Assembly (NCBI RefSeq): GCF_026210795.1
Contig: NC_089445.1
Location: forward strand, 1,550,001 to 1,614,000
DNA: 64,000 nt
Reading direction: 5' to 3'
Source: Rhizophagus irregularis
Taxonomy: Eukaryota > Glomeromycota > Glomeromycetes > Glomerales > Glomeraceae
Every line of letters starts with the position of its first letter. Within the stretch, counting starts at the first letter, position 1. Below the pieces are notes generated by a model, which searched no databases, had not been told where the DNA came from, and was given only the letters and a program-made list of their open reading frames with translations. Positions 1-11,744 of the stretch are shown in pieces. Made by a program: the position numbers and the translations under genes.

Positions 1-490
1 TTTGCAGTAATAATAATGCAAAACTTTCTTGTGGTGTAATATGTCGACTTTCAACTACAAATAAATCAAATGATTATTTTAATGCGTAATAGCGTGAATA
101 ATCTCATGTTTGTCTAATAATAATCAAATGCGCTTTACTATTTTGTATAACAATATAAAATATAAATATATTATTATTTTTTAACTATTATAAATTCAAT
201 CACTATATCTATTTAATGATTATTTTAATAATTAAGGGTGAGGGCGCAGAATTAATGAGATAATTGTGACGCAAATTTAATCTAATATATAACATTATCG
301 TAAATAATTTTTCCAAAGACAACAAAATGTCACTCAATACGGAAATGGCAGATTTAGCAGTATAAGTTCAATAAGATGGTAACAATATTTATGCAAAATG
401 CATTATGCGTAAGTAGATATGTGTAACTGTTACTCCTTATTTCTTTGCTAATTTTTCGGTATTCTTAGTAGTGATACAGTTCCAGAAAGA
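1..490. other. AT-rich upstream region, possible extra 5' exon
   Basis: No clear gene before position 491. A short open stretch begins at the ATG at 327 and closes after 12 codons. GT and AG dinucleotides at 360, 409 and 468 could delimit an upstream exon of the next gene, but no combination that I tried joins in frame. Confidence 0.35.
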
Positions 491-1686
491 ATGCCAGATT
501 GTTTCTTTTATCGAAACCTGTGGTGGAATAAGGGAGAATTTAGCGAAAAAGCTAAGTGGGAAGAAGTAACGTAAGTCACTTTTTCCTACTTGTTTGATGT
601 TTGATATTTTTCAGCTAGTGGCTGATATAAATTACTATTTATATATAAGATTACCTTATGTGCTTGCTACGGACGTTACTATAGAGGAATATGAACAACG
701 TACGGAAAAGTTTAATATACACGGATGTTGGGAATGGTCAGATGGAAAAGTCATAATCTATGAACTTCCTTCTATGCCACATGAAGTTTGTATCTCCGCA
801 GTTTCTGGAGAAATATCGAACGCTTGTAGACATGTTAGAGGGACTCCCGCTCAGATTTACGGTTTTGGTGCTACCAGTAAGTATTAATGTTATAATATAT
901 TGCCCTGTTTATGGTATTGTATTTATTTTTATTGCTTAAAGGAACGTGTGACAGAAACCGTGGAAAAAAGGCCGACGCGTCGTTTCGTCCGGTAAAACCA
1001 GCTGTAACTGCACCAAATGGGAGCGATGGAAATGTAATTTCTGTTCTTTTTATTGATTTGAATTTTTTAAAGCCAGTAATTTTATATACCTTTTTTTATT
1101 TAGGATTTTCCTTGGCCAAATTTGGTTGTGGAAGTAGCCTATAGCGAAACATTGGATCACGTCGAAGAATCTTTGAGATATTGGTTAAGCCCTGGTCGTG
1201 CCCACGATTGTATTATTGTAAAAATCGATCCAGTTCCTCAAGGCCAAGTACCAGTCCGTATGAGGGTAAGTTACAGTATCTTTATACAGTGTAGCAATCA
1301 TATTATTTGTATAACATTCCGAGATTTAATTTATTGTAGGCTTGGCATTACTGTATCTCAGCAGGTAGAGGAACAAGAAATATAGTTCCTCTTGTAAATG
1401 AAGTAAGTTAGACTATAGCGATTCGCTTTTCTGTTAACATATTAATAATCTCTAATGTATGTATAATGATTATTAGTTTGAATTCGGAACAAGAGATGAC
1501 ACTGGAGCTCAATTAAATATTACGCAAGGTACATACATCATCAATATATCATCAAGATGTCTATACCATGACTTGAAGCAACCTACGCCCCCTTCACCTC
1601 CTATCCAAATCTCTCAAAATGCTACTATTCCACTGGACTTCTATTTTGTTCAACGTGCAATCATTCAAGCATATAACATTTATTAG
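491..1686 (+). CDS. Uma2-like putative restriction endonuclease-fold protein (spliced)
   Basis: Six exons join in frame: 491-565, 615-876, 942-1033, 1104-1265, 1340-1402 and 1477-1686, giving about 287 aa. All introns are GT-AG and 49-74 nt. The protein follows the Uma2/PF05685 plan (PD-(D/E)XK fold, best known from cyanobacteria and other bacteria). EEYEQRTEKFN (from residue 49) leads into a WSDGKVIIYELPSMPHE segment (residues 66-82), where the family has its GxxxxxP...H signature. The core strand PNLVVEVAYSET (148-159) carries the conserved Glu153, and IIVKIDP carries Lys183. The family's usual PD is PN here (Asn149), so catalytic activity is uncertain. The last exon (69 aa) is unrelated to the nuclease core and Pro-rich. 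The start at 491 is the first in-frame ATG of the first exon I could join; an upstream exon is possible. The donor at 566 (GTAACG) was chosen over the GTAAGT at 571 because only it keeps the frame open. Confidence 0.75.
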
Positions 1687-2087
1687 GACTACTTCATATG
1701 ATATTGTAGCCTCAGTATTAACAATTTTTTTTGCGTATCATGCTGATTGAATCTGTTCGGGTTTATCTTTTAATTACTAAGCATTTTTTTTTGCACTGCT
1801 AAATTCTGTTATCATTAACTGGAAAATATATTGTGCTATGCTACTTGAAATCCCTCATTCATAGATTTCGCAAAATCTATGATATAATGTAAAAAAATAA
1901 CTTTCTATATTATAAATAATTTTTAAATAAAGAATAATAAAATTTAAAAAATAACTTACGCCCCATATATTATTATATAATTTTTTAAATACCCTGAGTC
2001 GCGCAGTTATGTGATTTTTTCACTCTGGTTTCGAGCACATTTAAAAAAAAAATAAATTGCACAAATGTAATTAAAGTTTTATGTTTA

Positions 2088-2258
2088 TCCCAATTCACGA
2101 AGATGCTTTGGAATAATTATATATGGGTCTTCGTAATACCAAAGGCAATCTGATTCTCTTCACACATCTCTCTTGAGTTGATCCTGATCTTGCTGTTTAG
2201 TGAAATTATTGGGATCACCATTATGAAAAAATTCTATATATCTTCGATCTCGAGAATT
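2088..2258 (-). pseudogene. coding remnant of unidentified protein
   Basis: Read on the minus strand, 2258 downward gives a clearly protein-like segment beginning NSRDRRYIEFFHNG and continuing through a Gln/Asp/Lys-rich stretch to KRDV. A stop follows, and a one-base change of frame continues it as CEENQIAFGI. The charged 'D..K...C.EN.I' pattern resembles the end of nuclease-like domains seen in other proteins of this fungal group, but I cannot name the family. It has no start, no end and at least one frame break, so it is a fragment of a dead gene. Confidence 0.35.
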
Positions 2259-2417
2259 AATAATATATTTGAAATTACTTCGTGCTACCTGCGAGATCCA
2301 ACTTGACTAAAATCACACTTCGAAACTTTCCTACTGTGGTTTCACTGATAGAATGATTTGTTGACTTTATTTCATCATTGATAGCCTTAAACGTGAATTC
2401 ATGAGCCTCAGCTATAT

Positions 2418-2507
2418 CATGAGCGTCTTGCCACTCAACCATGCCTTTTTTACGAAAAAAACTACTAGTCTTGTCTACTAGCGTGGTTGAGCGGCAAGAC
2501 GCTCATG
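2418..2507. repeat. 24-bp near-perfect inverted repeat (hairpin)
   Basis: Arms at 2418-2441 and 2484-2507 are complementary over 24 bp, with one position that would be a G-U wobble in RNA. The 42-bp loop carries two copies of ctactag. It is GC-richer than its surroundings. It could be a tiny foldback element or a transcribed hairpin. Confidence 0.75.
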
Positions 2508-4954
2508 GAATGGGCTTAGAACAAAAAAGAAAAAATATTAATACGGCATAGTTTACTTTACACAATCATCAATGAGCGAATTATCATACTTGAATTTTCT
2601 GTTATGTTCATTTTTCCATAGAGGTTTCTATACTCCCCAAGTCCCAATATTGGTATCTATTTATAAAAAATTCATAATATAAGAGTTGTACAAAAAAATC
2701 ACAAGGGCACATATAAGTGCGAATGTTCGACACGTAGTTATGTACATGTCTCGTTTGAAGAACTGTTTTCTAAGAAACGTAATTTCATTACCATTTTGGG
2801 TCAAACATTGTATACAGAGAATTCGCCAGACGAGGAAGGTGATATCTCTATTTCAAACAGTTTACAAGGTATTGTTAAATTAACGTCGTTTACTTGTGTT
2901 AAATACAGCATTATATATTACGATTTCTTACCTTCTGAACTTTTTGAATTTTTTGATTAAATCTTCGATCAGCAAAATAGTTCTGTCAGGAAACTTGAAT
3001 GGAGAATTTTCGAGTTTTTGTATAGTTAATAACATGAAGGCTTTACCATTAATCATTTTTATTGATCTTTATAATAATGTTTAAGAATTCACAAATAATG
3101 AGTGAATTCAACGCTTCGAACTCTTGAACTGATGGAAATCTGATATCTTGAATCGTCATATTTTGAGCCATGTTAGTTCACGTGATCATAAGCCAATCAT
3201 AATGTCTGGCTATATCAAGGTATGCGTAAATCACGTGATCGCACACGGCTTTGAAAATATGTGCTCTAATACAAAAAAAAACAAAGAAATGGTTACACGA
3301 TATGTCGGTATTTCTAAGTTTTCTTTCTTATAATAATAATATTTGGCGAAATCTGATCAGCATTTCATTGGCTATGGTAAATATCATTTTAAAGAAAGAA
3401 AAAGTTGGAAAAGATACACATACGAATAATTCAGAGATTAGTTTAGTTTTACTTTTTAATTTGATTGTATGTATTTGTGGATTGATTACTAAGATAGAAT
3501 GTCACATTAATTTTTTAACAAGCGGATAAAACTCAAAGATTAATCAAAAAAAATAAACTTTTGAAGTATGGTCACTTTATAATGAAATTTTTTACGTGCA
3601 CAGAATTCATAGTTTGTTATTTGATTTATTTTAATCCAAATTATTTGATACCAATAAAATTCTACTTAGTAATATCTATAATTAATTTTATTCCTTATAT
3701 AATCATTTGTCCGGTTCCTATAATTAAAGGATAGCGGCTCATTCCTCGGCTAGTCCGGAATTAAAAAAATATAAATTTTCTAAAAAAAAAATCTCTAATC
3801 ACAATTATACACTAACACTTACTATAATTATTTTTCGTCTCTATTATTAAAAAGAAACATAAAAATATTGATACCATTATTTTAATAATAAAACTTTACT
3901 TCTAATATGTCAAATTATTATTAGAGAATTATACGATAAATAAATATTTTTGACAAGAAATTTGTATAACGATCTTTTCTTTATCGACGTTTTTTTATAA
4001 ATGATATGGGCCGGCCATTTTTTTTGTCCGGTTATCATCCGGTTTTCGGGTTTCTTTTTTTTTTACTCAAATATCTATATTTTATAATAAATTGAGAGAT
4101 AATTCACGCAAACAGATTCATTGTATTTAATAAACACGTGCTTAAAGCATTCAACCCATCAGGTCATAGAAATAATCAATAATAATTTTACGCTCAATAC
4201 ATTTTTTTTTTAGACGTACTGTATTTGGAAAATTTTGAAAGGGCTTATGCAAAATATTTATCATTACAATATAAAAACGAATTAAGTAATTTTATAATCA
4301 CATTCACATCCGAAAAATGCTGGACAATAATGACATATATTAGCTAATATTAGATAATAAATATTAGATAATATATGACATTTCCCTTAAATGTACAGCA
4401 ATGATCTTAATTAATTGTTTAAGCGAGTCATAAAAAATTCTATTTTAAACAATTTATCATAAATTTATATGATATAAAATTTTTCTGACACTTCTAAAAA
4501 CAAAAAAAGCGACTCTTATTCACGATATCGTAAATCATTCATTATTCTGTAACTGGAACTCGAAAGTAACAATGAAATATTATGAAATTTATCGATTAAG
4601 TAATTATTAATAAAAAAAATTAAATCGATTCGATTGTGTATCAAGAGATAATTTATAGGAATTAATTAATTTATTATGTAAAAAAAAATTAATAAATATG
4701 TGTATATTTATGTATCAAAGTTAGAGAATTAAAAAAGCCCATAAATAATGATACAACGTAACCTTTCATTATATGTATAAATAATTATCATGTAAATACC
4801 CGGCGTTACTACTGTCTGTACTCTACACCGTCTACAGTAATATGTTTATTTTGATCGCTGGGTGCACAATAAATGTTTTTATTTCTTGCATCCTTTGCGC
4901 AAATCCTGCATTGTTACAATAATTATCATGGTAAAAATTGAGAGAATATTACAA

Positions 4955-5407
4955 TCATTGTGTGTCACTATCAATAGTATCACGTGAAGAATTTAAATTT
5001 TCATTAGAATCTAATGTAGTTTCACTATCAGAGATAGGATGTTGTGGGAAGTATGTAGGGAGAATTCTTTCTAAGTCTTGTTCAAGACTTAGCTTTTGGT
5101 GTAAAGTCAATAAATATCGACGTTTCAATTCAGTTACATCAGAATCAAATCCACATAATAAATTAAAAATTAAATTTAGGGGATTTGGTATCACTTTACA
5201 TGTCACATGAAACACTATTGTGGGATCATCTGAACTTTTTATAATAAACTCATAATCATAATCATAATTAACGTAATTATCATCATGATAAGAAGTAGGA
5301 TGACTTAGCAAAACTTTTTTACAGACTATAAAATAAATATAATCCTCATTTCTTGGTTGATATATTAAAAAAGCTAATTGGTCACGAATGAATTGTAGTG
5401 TTATCAT
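4955..5407 (-). CDS. hypothetical protein, 150 aa
   Basis: A single uninterrupted frame on the minus strand starts at the ATG at 5407 and ends at 4955. The product has a varied, non-repetitive composition: a beta-rich N-terminal half (FIRDQLAFLIYQPRNEDYIY near the start), an acidic Tyr/Asp run near residue 45, a central IIKSSDDPTIVFHVTCKVIP segment, and a helical Lys/Leu/Glu region (residues 95-115). The tail is Ser/Asp/Asn-rich and probably disordered. No domain is recognised. The length is unusual for chance in DNA this AT-rich, and the amino-acid mix is that of a real protein. It could be the last exon of a longer gene, but I found no clear acceptor upstream. Confidence 0.5.
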   Translation of the reverse strand: MITLQFIRDQLAFLIYQPRNEDYIYFIVCKKVLLSHPTSYHDDNYVNYDYDYEFIIKSSDDPTIVFHVTCKVIPNPLNLIFNLLCGFDSDVTELKRRYLLTLHQKLSLEQDLERILPTYFPQHPISDSETTLDSNENLNSSRDTIDSDTQ

Positions 5408-7392
5408 TTGTACTATATTACTATATATCTATATAGGGCTTAATATATATATTGTTGTATATTTCTTTCTATTGAATAGAATGTACTGTAACAGTAGACT
5501 GTGGTTAAGACTGCTCACGATTATTGAGTATAGATATGAATATACTACTTATATACAAAGAACTAGAAATGAAAGGTTGTTTTGATGTAGACCTGTTGTA
5601 GACCTGTTCTCTCTTAGGTCTTAAATTAGTTAAAAAAATCAAGGAACCGTGTCCTTTTTGTAAGATTTATGAAAATTACGCAAACATATTACAATGAGGT
5701 TTTTATAGAATTATTGTTAGATTTATATTATTGGGGATGTTACTTCAGGATTTGAAAATTTTCTTTTTTTTTTTTTTTGAATTCCACTCCGAAACGCAGC
5801 TTTTATTTATAAAAAAAAATCTAGGTTAACGGTGCTAACCCTATAGAGAATTTTTACACGTAAAGACATATGCACAGGAAAAAAAATTTTGCGTGAATTT
5901 TTTTTCCTTTTGCCACGGAAGTTCAGGGTAATATAAACAATCGAACGGGTAACCAAAAAAATTTATAATCGGATAATATAATTATTATGTCATATCATGC
6001 CAAAATGCGTCATAAATCTTTTAGAATTTAAACATTACGACATCTTTGAAAAAATCATCTTATCATGAATAAATCCTAAATTATTTTTTTCCCCATCTTT
6101 CATTGAAAATTTCAGCATTTTTTTCAGCATGGGAAAATCTAAAATAAAAAAGACCTTTCATACTTTTTATTATGCAAAGCACAATATATATATATATAGG
6201 TAACAAGACTCAATCTACTGCGCTATTGTTACCAGCAAAAATATTTATTAGATAAAATAGGTAAAATAACAAAGAATATATAGTGTATACAAATTACGTA
6301 GTATGACTAATAGGTGTTCTATAAATGTTCTATAATTACGCTTTTGTTTGTTAATTTTTGTGGCTTTATTGTATGATAATGACATAAATTTGGTGTAAGC
6401 TATCTAATCCTAATTTAAATAAAATTCAAGTTCACATCAAAATCCTTATTTGGTATAATTTCAAATTTTGGTATAATTTCAAATTTTGCATTCACACGTT
6501 GCGTCGGTGCAACTTCTTTAAGGAATTTTATTTTCAACCAATTTTTCCTTTATCGGGTTTAATATAAAAAAGCACTATTTGAATGGTCTCAGATCAAAAA
6601 AAAAATTTTTTTTACATAATACGTAATTAATTGTTAATATTTGGGTAAGTCCAACGATAATTGGTACATCTATATCAATATTCTATTTCATTTAAAGTAT
6701 AACTGATAAGTAATTTTTCAACTGTGTAACGAACGCTATTTAAAATTGATGATCTTAAACGTGATTACTGCGCCTATTAATCATGTGAAATCATGTTTCA
6801 CGCCAAAAATTGAAGTTGGATAAATTATTATCTACTTGCGGAATGTAAATATAAATATTTCTCCTATTTGTTCAAGTAATTTTAACATATGAAGTAGGTT
6901 GTAGCTATTATTAAAAAAGTAATCAATGAATTAAAACAATTAGGGAAAATTTGAGTTCAAAATTACGTGATCAAACAAGTACTAGTATATCTTATTAATG
7001 ATTCTCTATTTACCTGTTACAAAGTGTGATGTCGGAAATATTGAAAGATTTTAAAATGTATTCTGTGGCTTATATAGTTATATACGGATTTAAGAAGCTA
7101 ATAATTATAGAAAGTTCTGAAATTGATAATTTGAAATAAGAGACTTGTTTGTTTTGCTAACTAAACTCAGTTCAAATAAACAGATTCATTATTCACAAAT
7201 ACCATATGCAGGATGAAGAAGTTTACTCCTTATATATGCATTTTTTTCTCAGAACGCTCATGATCCGTTTAAAAAAACCATAGTCAGGATTAGGCGGAAA
7301 AGCACCAAAGATATATACTGTATTTATAATATAAAATGATAATTTTCAATATTTAAATATTTCAACTTAATAGTAAATTATTATTCTTATTA
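5408..7392. other. AT-rich interval, no gene seen
   Basis: Contains homopolymer T and A tracts (for example 5764-5779) and a short tandem duplication of a ggtataatttcaaatttt unit near 6455-6488. I see no open frame with protein-like composition and no terminal-repeat structure. Confidence 0.5.
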
Positions 7393-9422
7393 TGGGTTTA
7401 AAATTTGTGCGCTCCCGCGCATGAACGCACCCCACGTGATTTATTAATTTATAAAATTTAATTGGCTAAATTTTATTTGTTGATTTTTTACACACGATCA
7501 TATTACACATCTCTTTTTTTTCATATTATACACTACTTTTTTTAAAACTTCGCTTAACAATTAACATTTTAGTATTTTTCTAGCTTTAACTTTGAAAATG
7601 TAGTTTAAGTGTTAATATGTATCTTTTTGACATATATTTTACTTCTTTAATTAACTGCTGTTCTTCTTTTCTTGTAGGTATTTTAAATCTCAGCTGTTAG
7701 TGGTATTCCTTAACACATTTACTTAAACCTGGTTGCTTTTCTTTTTAGGCGCGACTTTCTACTTCCCAAGGGTATTTAATATGAAAAGGGAGATCAGTTC
7801 CTTTTGTTATAGGCTTAGGTACGTACAGGTTTCTACACATTATTTAGGTATTATTATGTTCTTCTTTCTTGTTTTCGTTCATTCTTTCATTCTTGATTGC
7901 TAATTCTGATTTCTTTTTGGGTATGCTTCTGTAGGATTAGGTACGGCTTTGTCCTTCCTGTAAGTGATTTTATGCTTTTCTTTTTTTTATTTTCGTTCTT
8001 TTATATTCTTTCATTTATTTTTTACGCTAATTTTAACATATTTTTAACGAATAGATTCATTTACAAAAAACGATACTGCATAATTTAATCATTTTATTAT
8101 TCTCCATATACAAATCCACTTTATTATTTTTTATTGAATTTATTTAAAGTGTAAAAAAAATTACAGTAATTATTTTCTACATTTACAAAAACTAATTTAA
8201 AATCTTGATCTAATCAAACAGAAGAATAAAAGTTGCTAAAAGATTAAAAAGAAAAAAAGAAAATGGAAACGAGTTTAAAATGTTTAATAACATTTTCTGG
8301 AGCTTTTATTATAGATCTCATTTTATTGTTCTAAATAAAAAACATTCTTCAAATATATCCCCTTTTTAGAAAAAGAAATATTCAATAAATAAATTAGCTT
8401 AAATGCAAATTCACGTTCATTTTTCCCTTATATCTTTACCCGCGAAGTAAGTGTACAGTAAGTTTAGAAAAACTATATCTAAAAAGGAAAACTGAAATTA
8501 GTAATAATAAATGAATAAAAAAACTAAAACAAAAAAAGAAAGTATAAAAATACTGTACCTATAAGAGAGTGAAAAGTTGTACCTAAGTTACAAGAGATAG
8601 AAATTCAAAATCAGCAACGAAAAATAAATGAAAAATGAATAAAAAAATCAAAATAAAGAAGAAAAACTTACGTCAAATAAAGTAGAAAGCTGCACCTAGT
8701 TCTATAGGCGAAGTAGAAGGTTGCACCTAAAAGAAAACCAAAATTAACGCAAAAAATAAACGAAAGAACATAAAAGAACGAAATAAAAAAAAAAGAAAGC
8801 ATAAAATCACTTACAAGGGGAGCAAAAAGCTGTACCTAATCCTACAGAAGAAGTAGAAAATCATATTCGAAAAGAAATCAGAATTAGCTATAAAGAATGA
8901 ATGAATGAATGAAAACAAGAAAGAAGAACATAATAATATCTATAAGTAATGTGTAGAAATCTGTACCTAAGCCTATAACAAAAGGAACTGATCTCCCTTT
9001 TCATATTAAATACCCTTGAGAAGTAGAAAGTCGCGCCTAAAAAGAAAAAGCAACCAAGTTTAAGTAAATGTGTTAAAGAATACTACTAACAGCCGAGATT
9101 TAAAATACCTAAAAGAAAAAGAAGAACAGCAGTTAATTAAAGAAATAAATACGTCAATAATATATTAACACTTAAACTTACCATTTTTCAAAGTTATAGC
9201 TAGAAAAATACCGGAAAAAGATAGGGAGAAGGGTTAAATTTTTAACGTTAATTGTTAAGTGAAGCTTTAAAAAAAGAAGTGTATAATATGAAAAATAAGA
9301 GATGTGTAATATGATCGTGTGTAAAAAAATCAACAAATAAAATTTAGAAAATTAAATTTTATAAAATTAATAAATCACGTGGGGATGCGCACATGCGCGG
9401 GTGTGCACAAATTTTAAACCCA
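7393..9422. mobile_element. 2.03-kb foldback DNA element with long imperfect inverted arms
   Basis: The outer ends match as inverted repeats starting TGGGTTTAAAATTTGTGC (left end 7393; right end complement ending 9422). Similarity continues inward for roughly 650 bp on each side, to about 8040 on the left and about 8740 on the right, through recognisable landmarks such as the cacgtgatttattaa block, the CTGCTGTTCTTCTTTT block and the gggagatcagttcc block. The element is flanked on both sides by ATTA (7389-7392 and 9423-9426), a candidate 4-bp target duplication. No open frame of transposase size is present, so it is non-autonomous. The right half carries a diverged tandem repeat. Long-arm foldback or MULE-like elements look like this; the superfamily is not determined. 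Confidence 0.8.
8560..8975. repeat. diverged tandem repeat, unit about 110-140 bp
   Basis: Inside the foldback element, a block containing 'gtacctaag/gcacctag' plus 'agtagaaa' recurs with its anchor near 8577, 8689, 8830 and 8961. Each copy is followed by a purine-rich stretch ending in an aaagaaagcataaaatcactta-like segment. The left arm has a mirrored version (ctgtaggattaggtac, gtacgtacag). The arms therefore grew by unit duplication as well as by inversion. Confidence 0.6.
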
Positions 9423-9733
9423 ATTATAATTAGATTTATGTTTTTTGGGTACATTGCTTGAAAGCAATATTATAAGTAAATAAGGAGATAACAAAGATTG
9501 ACGAAAAATAAAAGATATTCTCACCAGACATCATAGGGTGAAAATTAAGATATATATAAAGATTTATTTATCGTTTATTAGCACAGATTAATCTGATCAT
9601 AAATTACAGCGAAATAGAATAGTGGATCGCTGTTAATTATTTGAATATCTATTTCCACCGCCCTAATGACTTAATTCATCATCATTATTAGCAAAAAGAA
9701 TAAAATTTATTATTTTCTGTAAGAATTTTTCTA

Positions 9734-9847
9734 TCACCGGGGGTGATGATCACCGGTGACTGAAACTATGACGATCGACCAGCATTAAAAAAATATAGTG
9801 CCGGTAAAAATCGATAATTCTGGCCAACGGTGATGATCCCCCGGTGA
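9734..9847. repeat. short element with inverted TCACCGGGGG ends
   Basis: A 22-bp sequence at 9734-9755 and its near-complement at 9828-9847 (20 bp, two bases shorter) bound a 114-bp, comparatively GC-rich block. Both contain the ccccc/ggggg core plus gatgat. No target duplication is evident. It looks like a small MITE or an old inverted-repeat fragment. Confidence 0.5.
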
Positions 9848-10860
9848 TTTTGAAGTTAAAAAACTTAAAAAATTTAAAATTTTATTGTATTTCTGAATAA
9901 AAGCATCTGTTTCATTATGAATTGCAATTTATCAGAAATGTCTTCTTTATTCTTTGTAACGCCGCCTATTTTATTTCGATCATAACTAGTAATGTAGTGT
10001 ACCCCTCCAGCAGCCTTGTGTAATGAGCTTCATCCATAATCCAGTAAGCCAACCTACGGAAGTCAAGATCTCCCTTATATTATACGGTATAAAAGAGTTG
10101 CGTTGTGTAGATCTTTTGTGATAATGCCTACTGATATTTTATTACCTTTTTTAGATTGGCTGAACGTTTCATAATTCCAGCCCTAAAAAAAAATATTTCT
10201 GGGTTGTTTGTGCGATTGATGATAATTCTAACCGAGTAAAATCACTCGTCAGGGTAATCATCACAATTCATATCAGATAAATATAAATTTTTTTTTTTAA
10301 ATAAAATCGAGAGGTCGCCTCGCATCACACCCGGGTAGAATTGTATTCTAGAGATTTGGATTTTTTTGGTGTGAAATTCTATTTATTATTCAATATCACG
10401 CTGAAAATAGTAAATTACTCAAACGCAATAATATTTATATTTTTCAAGATTAATCTTATTGACTCCATAAATTGTTCAGTGTACGGTAACCAGTTGAGTG
10501 AATAAAAATCCGTTTATTCCGTGAACATGCTGTAAAAAAACATAGAATTAGATAACGGGATAATATTTTTTAAATGAAAATATGATATTCGGAACGTTAC
10601 AAGTTTAAAATATTTCAGAAAAAGGAGCCAAAACATGAAAGGTTCGGTATATTATCCGGATGCTGTGGGCAAATTCGGAAACCATTTTTTTTTTGATTTT
10701 TCGTTATTTTAAATTTTTTCTTTTTTTTGTCATGGTTAAAATAATATATTATTATACCTTTTAATTTTATTCGGTAATGCTATGAATGCAAGGAATAATA
10801 AGGGACGATTAAATCTCATTTAGGTTAACAAGCAAAACAAAAGAAACCTGAAATGACATA
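9848..10860. other. intergenic, with a possible decayed coding stretch near 10.0-10.1 kb
   Basis: On the minus strand around 10093-10000, a short frame reads DLDFRRLAYWIMDEAHYT and then, after a frame change, AAGGVHYITSYDR. The RxLAYWIMDxx pattern is reminiscent of LAGLIDADG homing endonucleases of organelle introns, which could mean a mitochondrial insertion, but the match is short and other parts do not fit. The rest is AT-rich with no feature. Confidence 0.2.
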
Positions 10861-11450
10861 AATTTATAGGTAAAGATCAGCAAAAATGAACAAACCATTC
10901 TTATTCTCAAAGGTCGTGTGATAAGATTTTCCTTTGAACAACGTATCACGAAATTTACGACAAAGCATTTAGGTTAGATCAATAAATAGTAAACAATAAA
11001 CTTTTACACAAGTTTCATAAGTCTTGGCTTTTAAAAGTTAAAAAAACTAATATCCGAAACACACAATGATAAAATTAATACTAAAAAATATATATATATT
11101 TTCATGATTCATAAAGGTTTGAAATATCATTTTCTTTTAATGGTACAGTCTAATATGCTATAATTTATACCGATAAAAAAAAAGGGTATATAATGTTAGT
11201 AATGCTTTTTTGATATTTGCTCACAAAGATAACCCATTTATGGATTGTTTGTTGTTTTCAAAGAGATCTCATGAACATTTATTTGTTTATTTATTTAACT
11301 TATTCTAACCAATTAAGATATCAAATATAAGCGATCATTCTACCATTCTGCATGGGTTCCGTATATATGATCACTTTCTTATGATTTTTGATAATCTAAT
11401 CTTCTTGACACAAATGCCCATGTGTTGTCACGTTCCGGTTAGGAAAATTA
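10860..11450. repeat. direct duplication, copy 1
   Basis: This block and the one about 890 bp downstream share a collinear series of matches: 'aaagcatttaggttagatcaa', 'ttagtaatgctttttgatatt', 'caaagataacccattta', 'ataatctaatcttct' and a closing 'catgtg...cacgtt.cgg'. Divergence is substantial, so the duplication is old. No coding frame survives across either copy. Confidence 0.65.
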
Positions 11451-11744
11451 TTGAAAATTCCGGTCAAAGTGTTACAGACTAAAAACGAAAAATAAAAAGG
11501 TAACATTGACCAAAATATATATATGAGAAAAAAGCACAAAATATTTGTACAAACAAATTTGTATCTTCGTTACGAAGAAAAGTGAAATTTAATATTCGAA
11601 ACACAAATCCTTTATTTTATAGAATATAAAATTCGGTCCTTTACGAACATCTTTCGTTAGTTTTAGAAGTATTTCTTTCGGGTTAATATTATGACTACAA
11701 AAAACTGCTAAAGAACTTAAAGAACTGCAAAAAACAATTAAGTC

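Larger units (their letters stand above)
1687..4954. other. gene-poor AT-rich interval
   Basis: Apart from the coding remnant at about 2.1-2.3 kb and the hairpin at 2.4-2.5 kb, I see no gene. Short open frames around 2.7-3.5 kb have no family motif, no splice context and a biased AT composition, so I treat them as chance. Short tccgg-containing motifs recur near 3.71-3.76 and 4.02-4.05 kb without a clear repeat structure. Confidence 0.5.
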
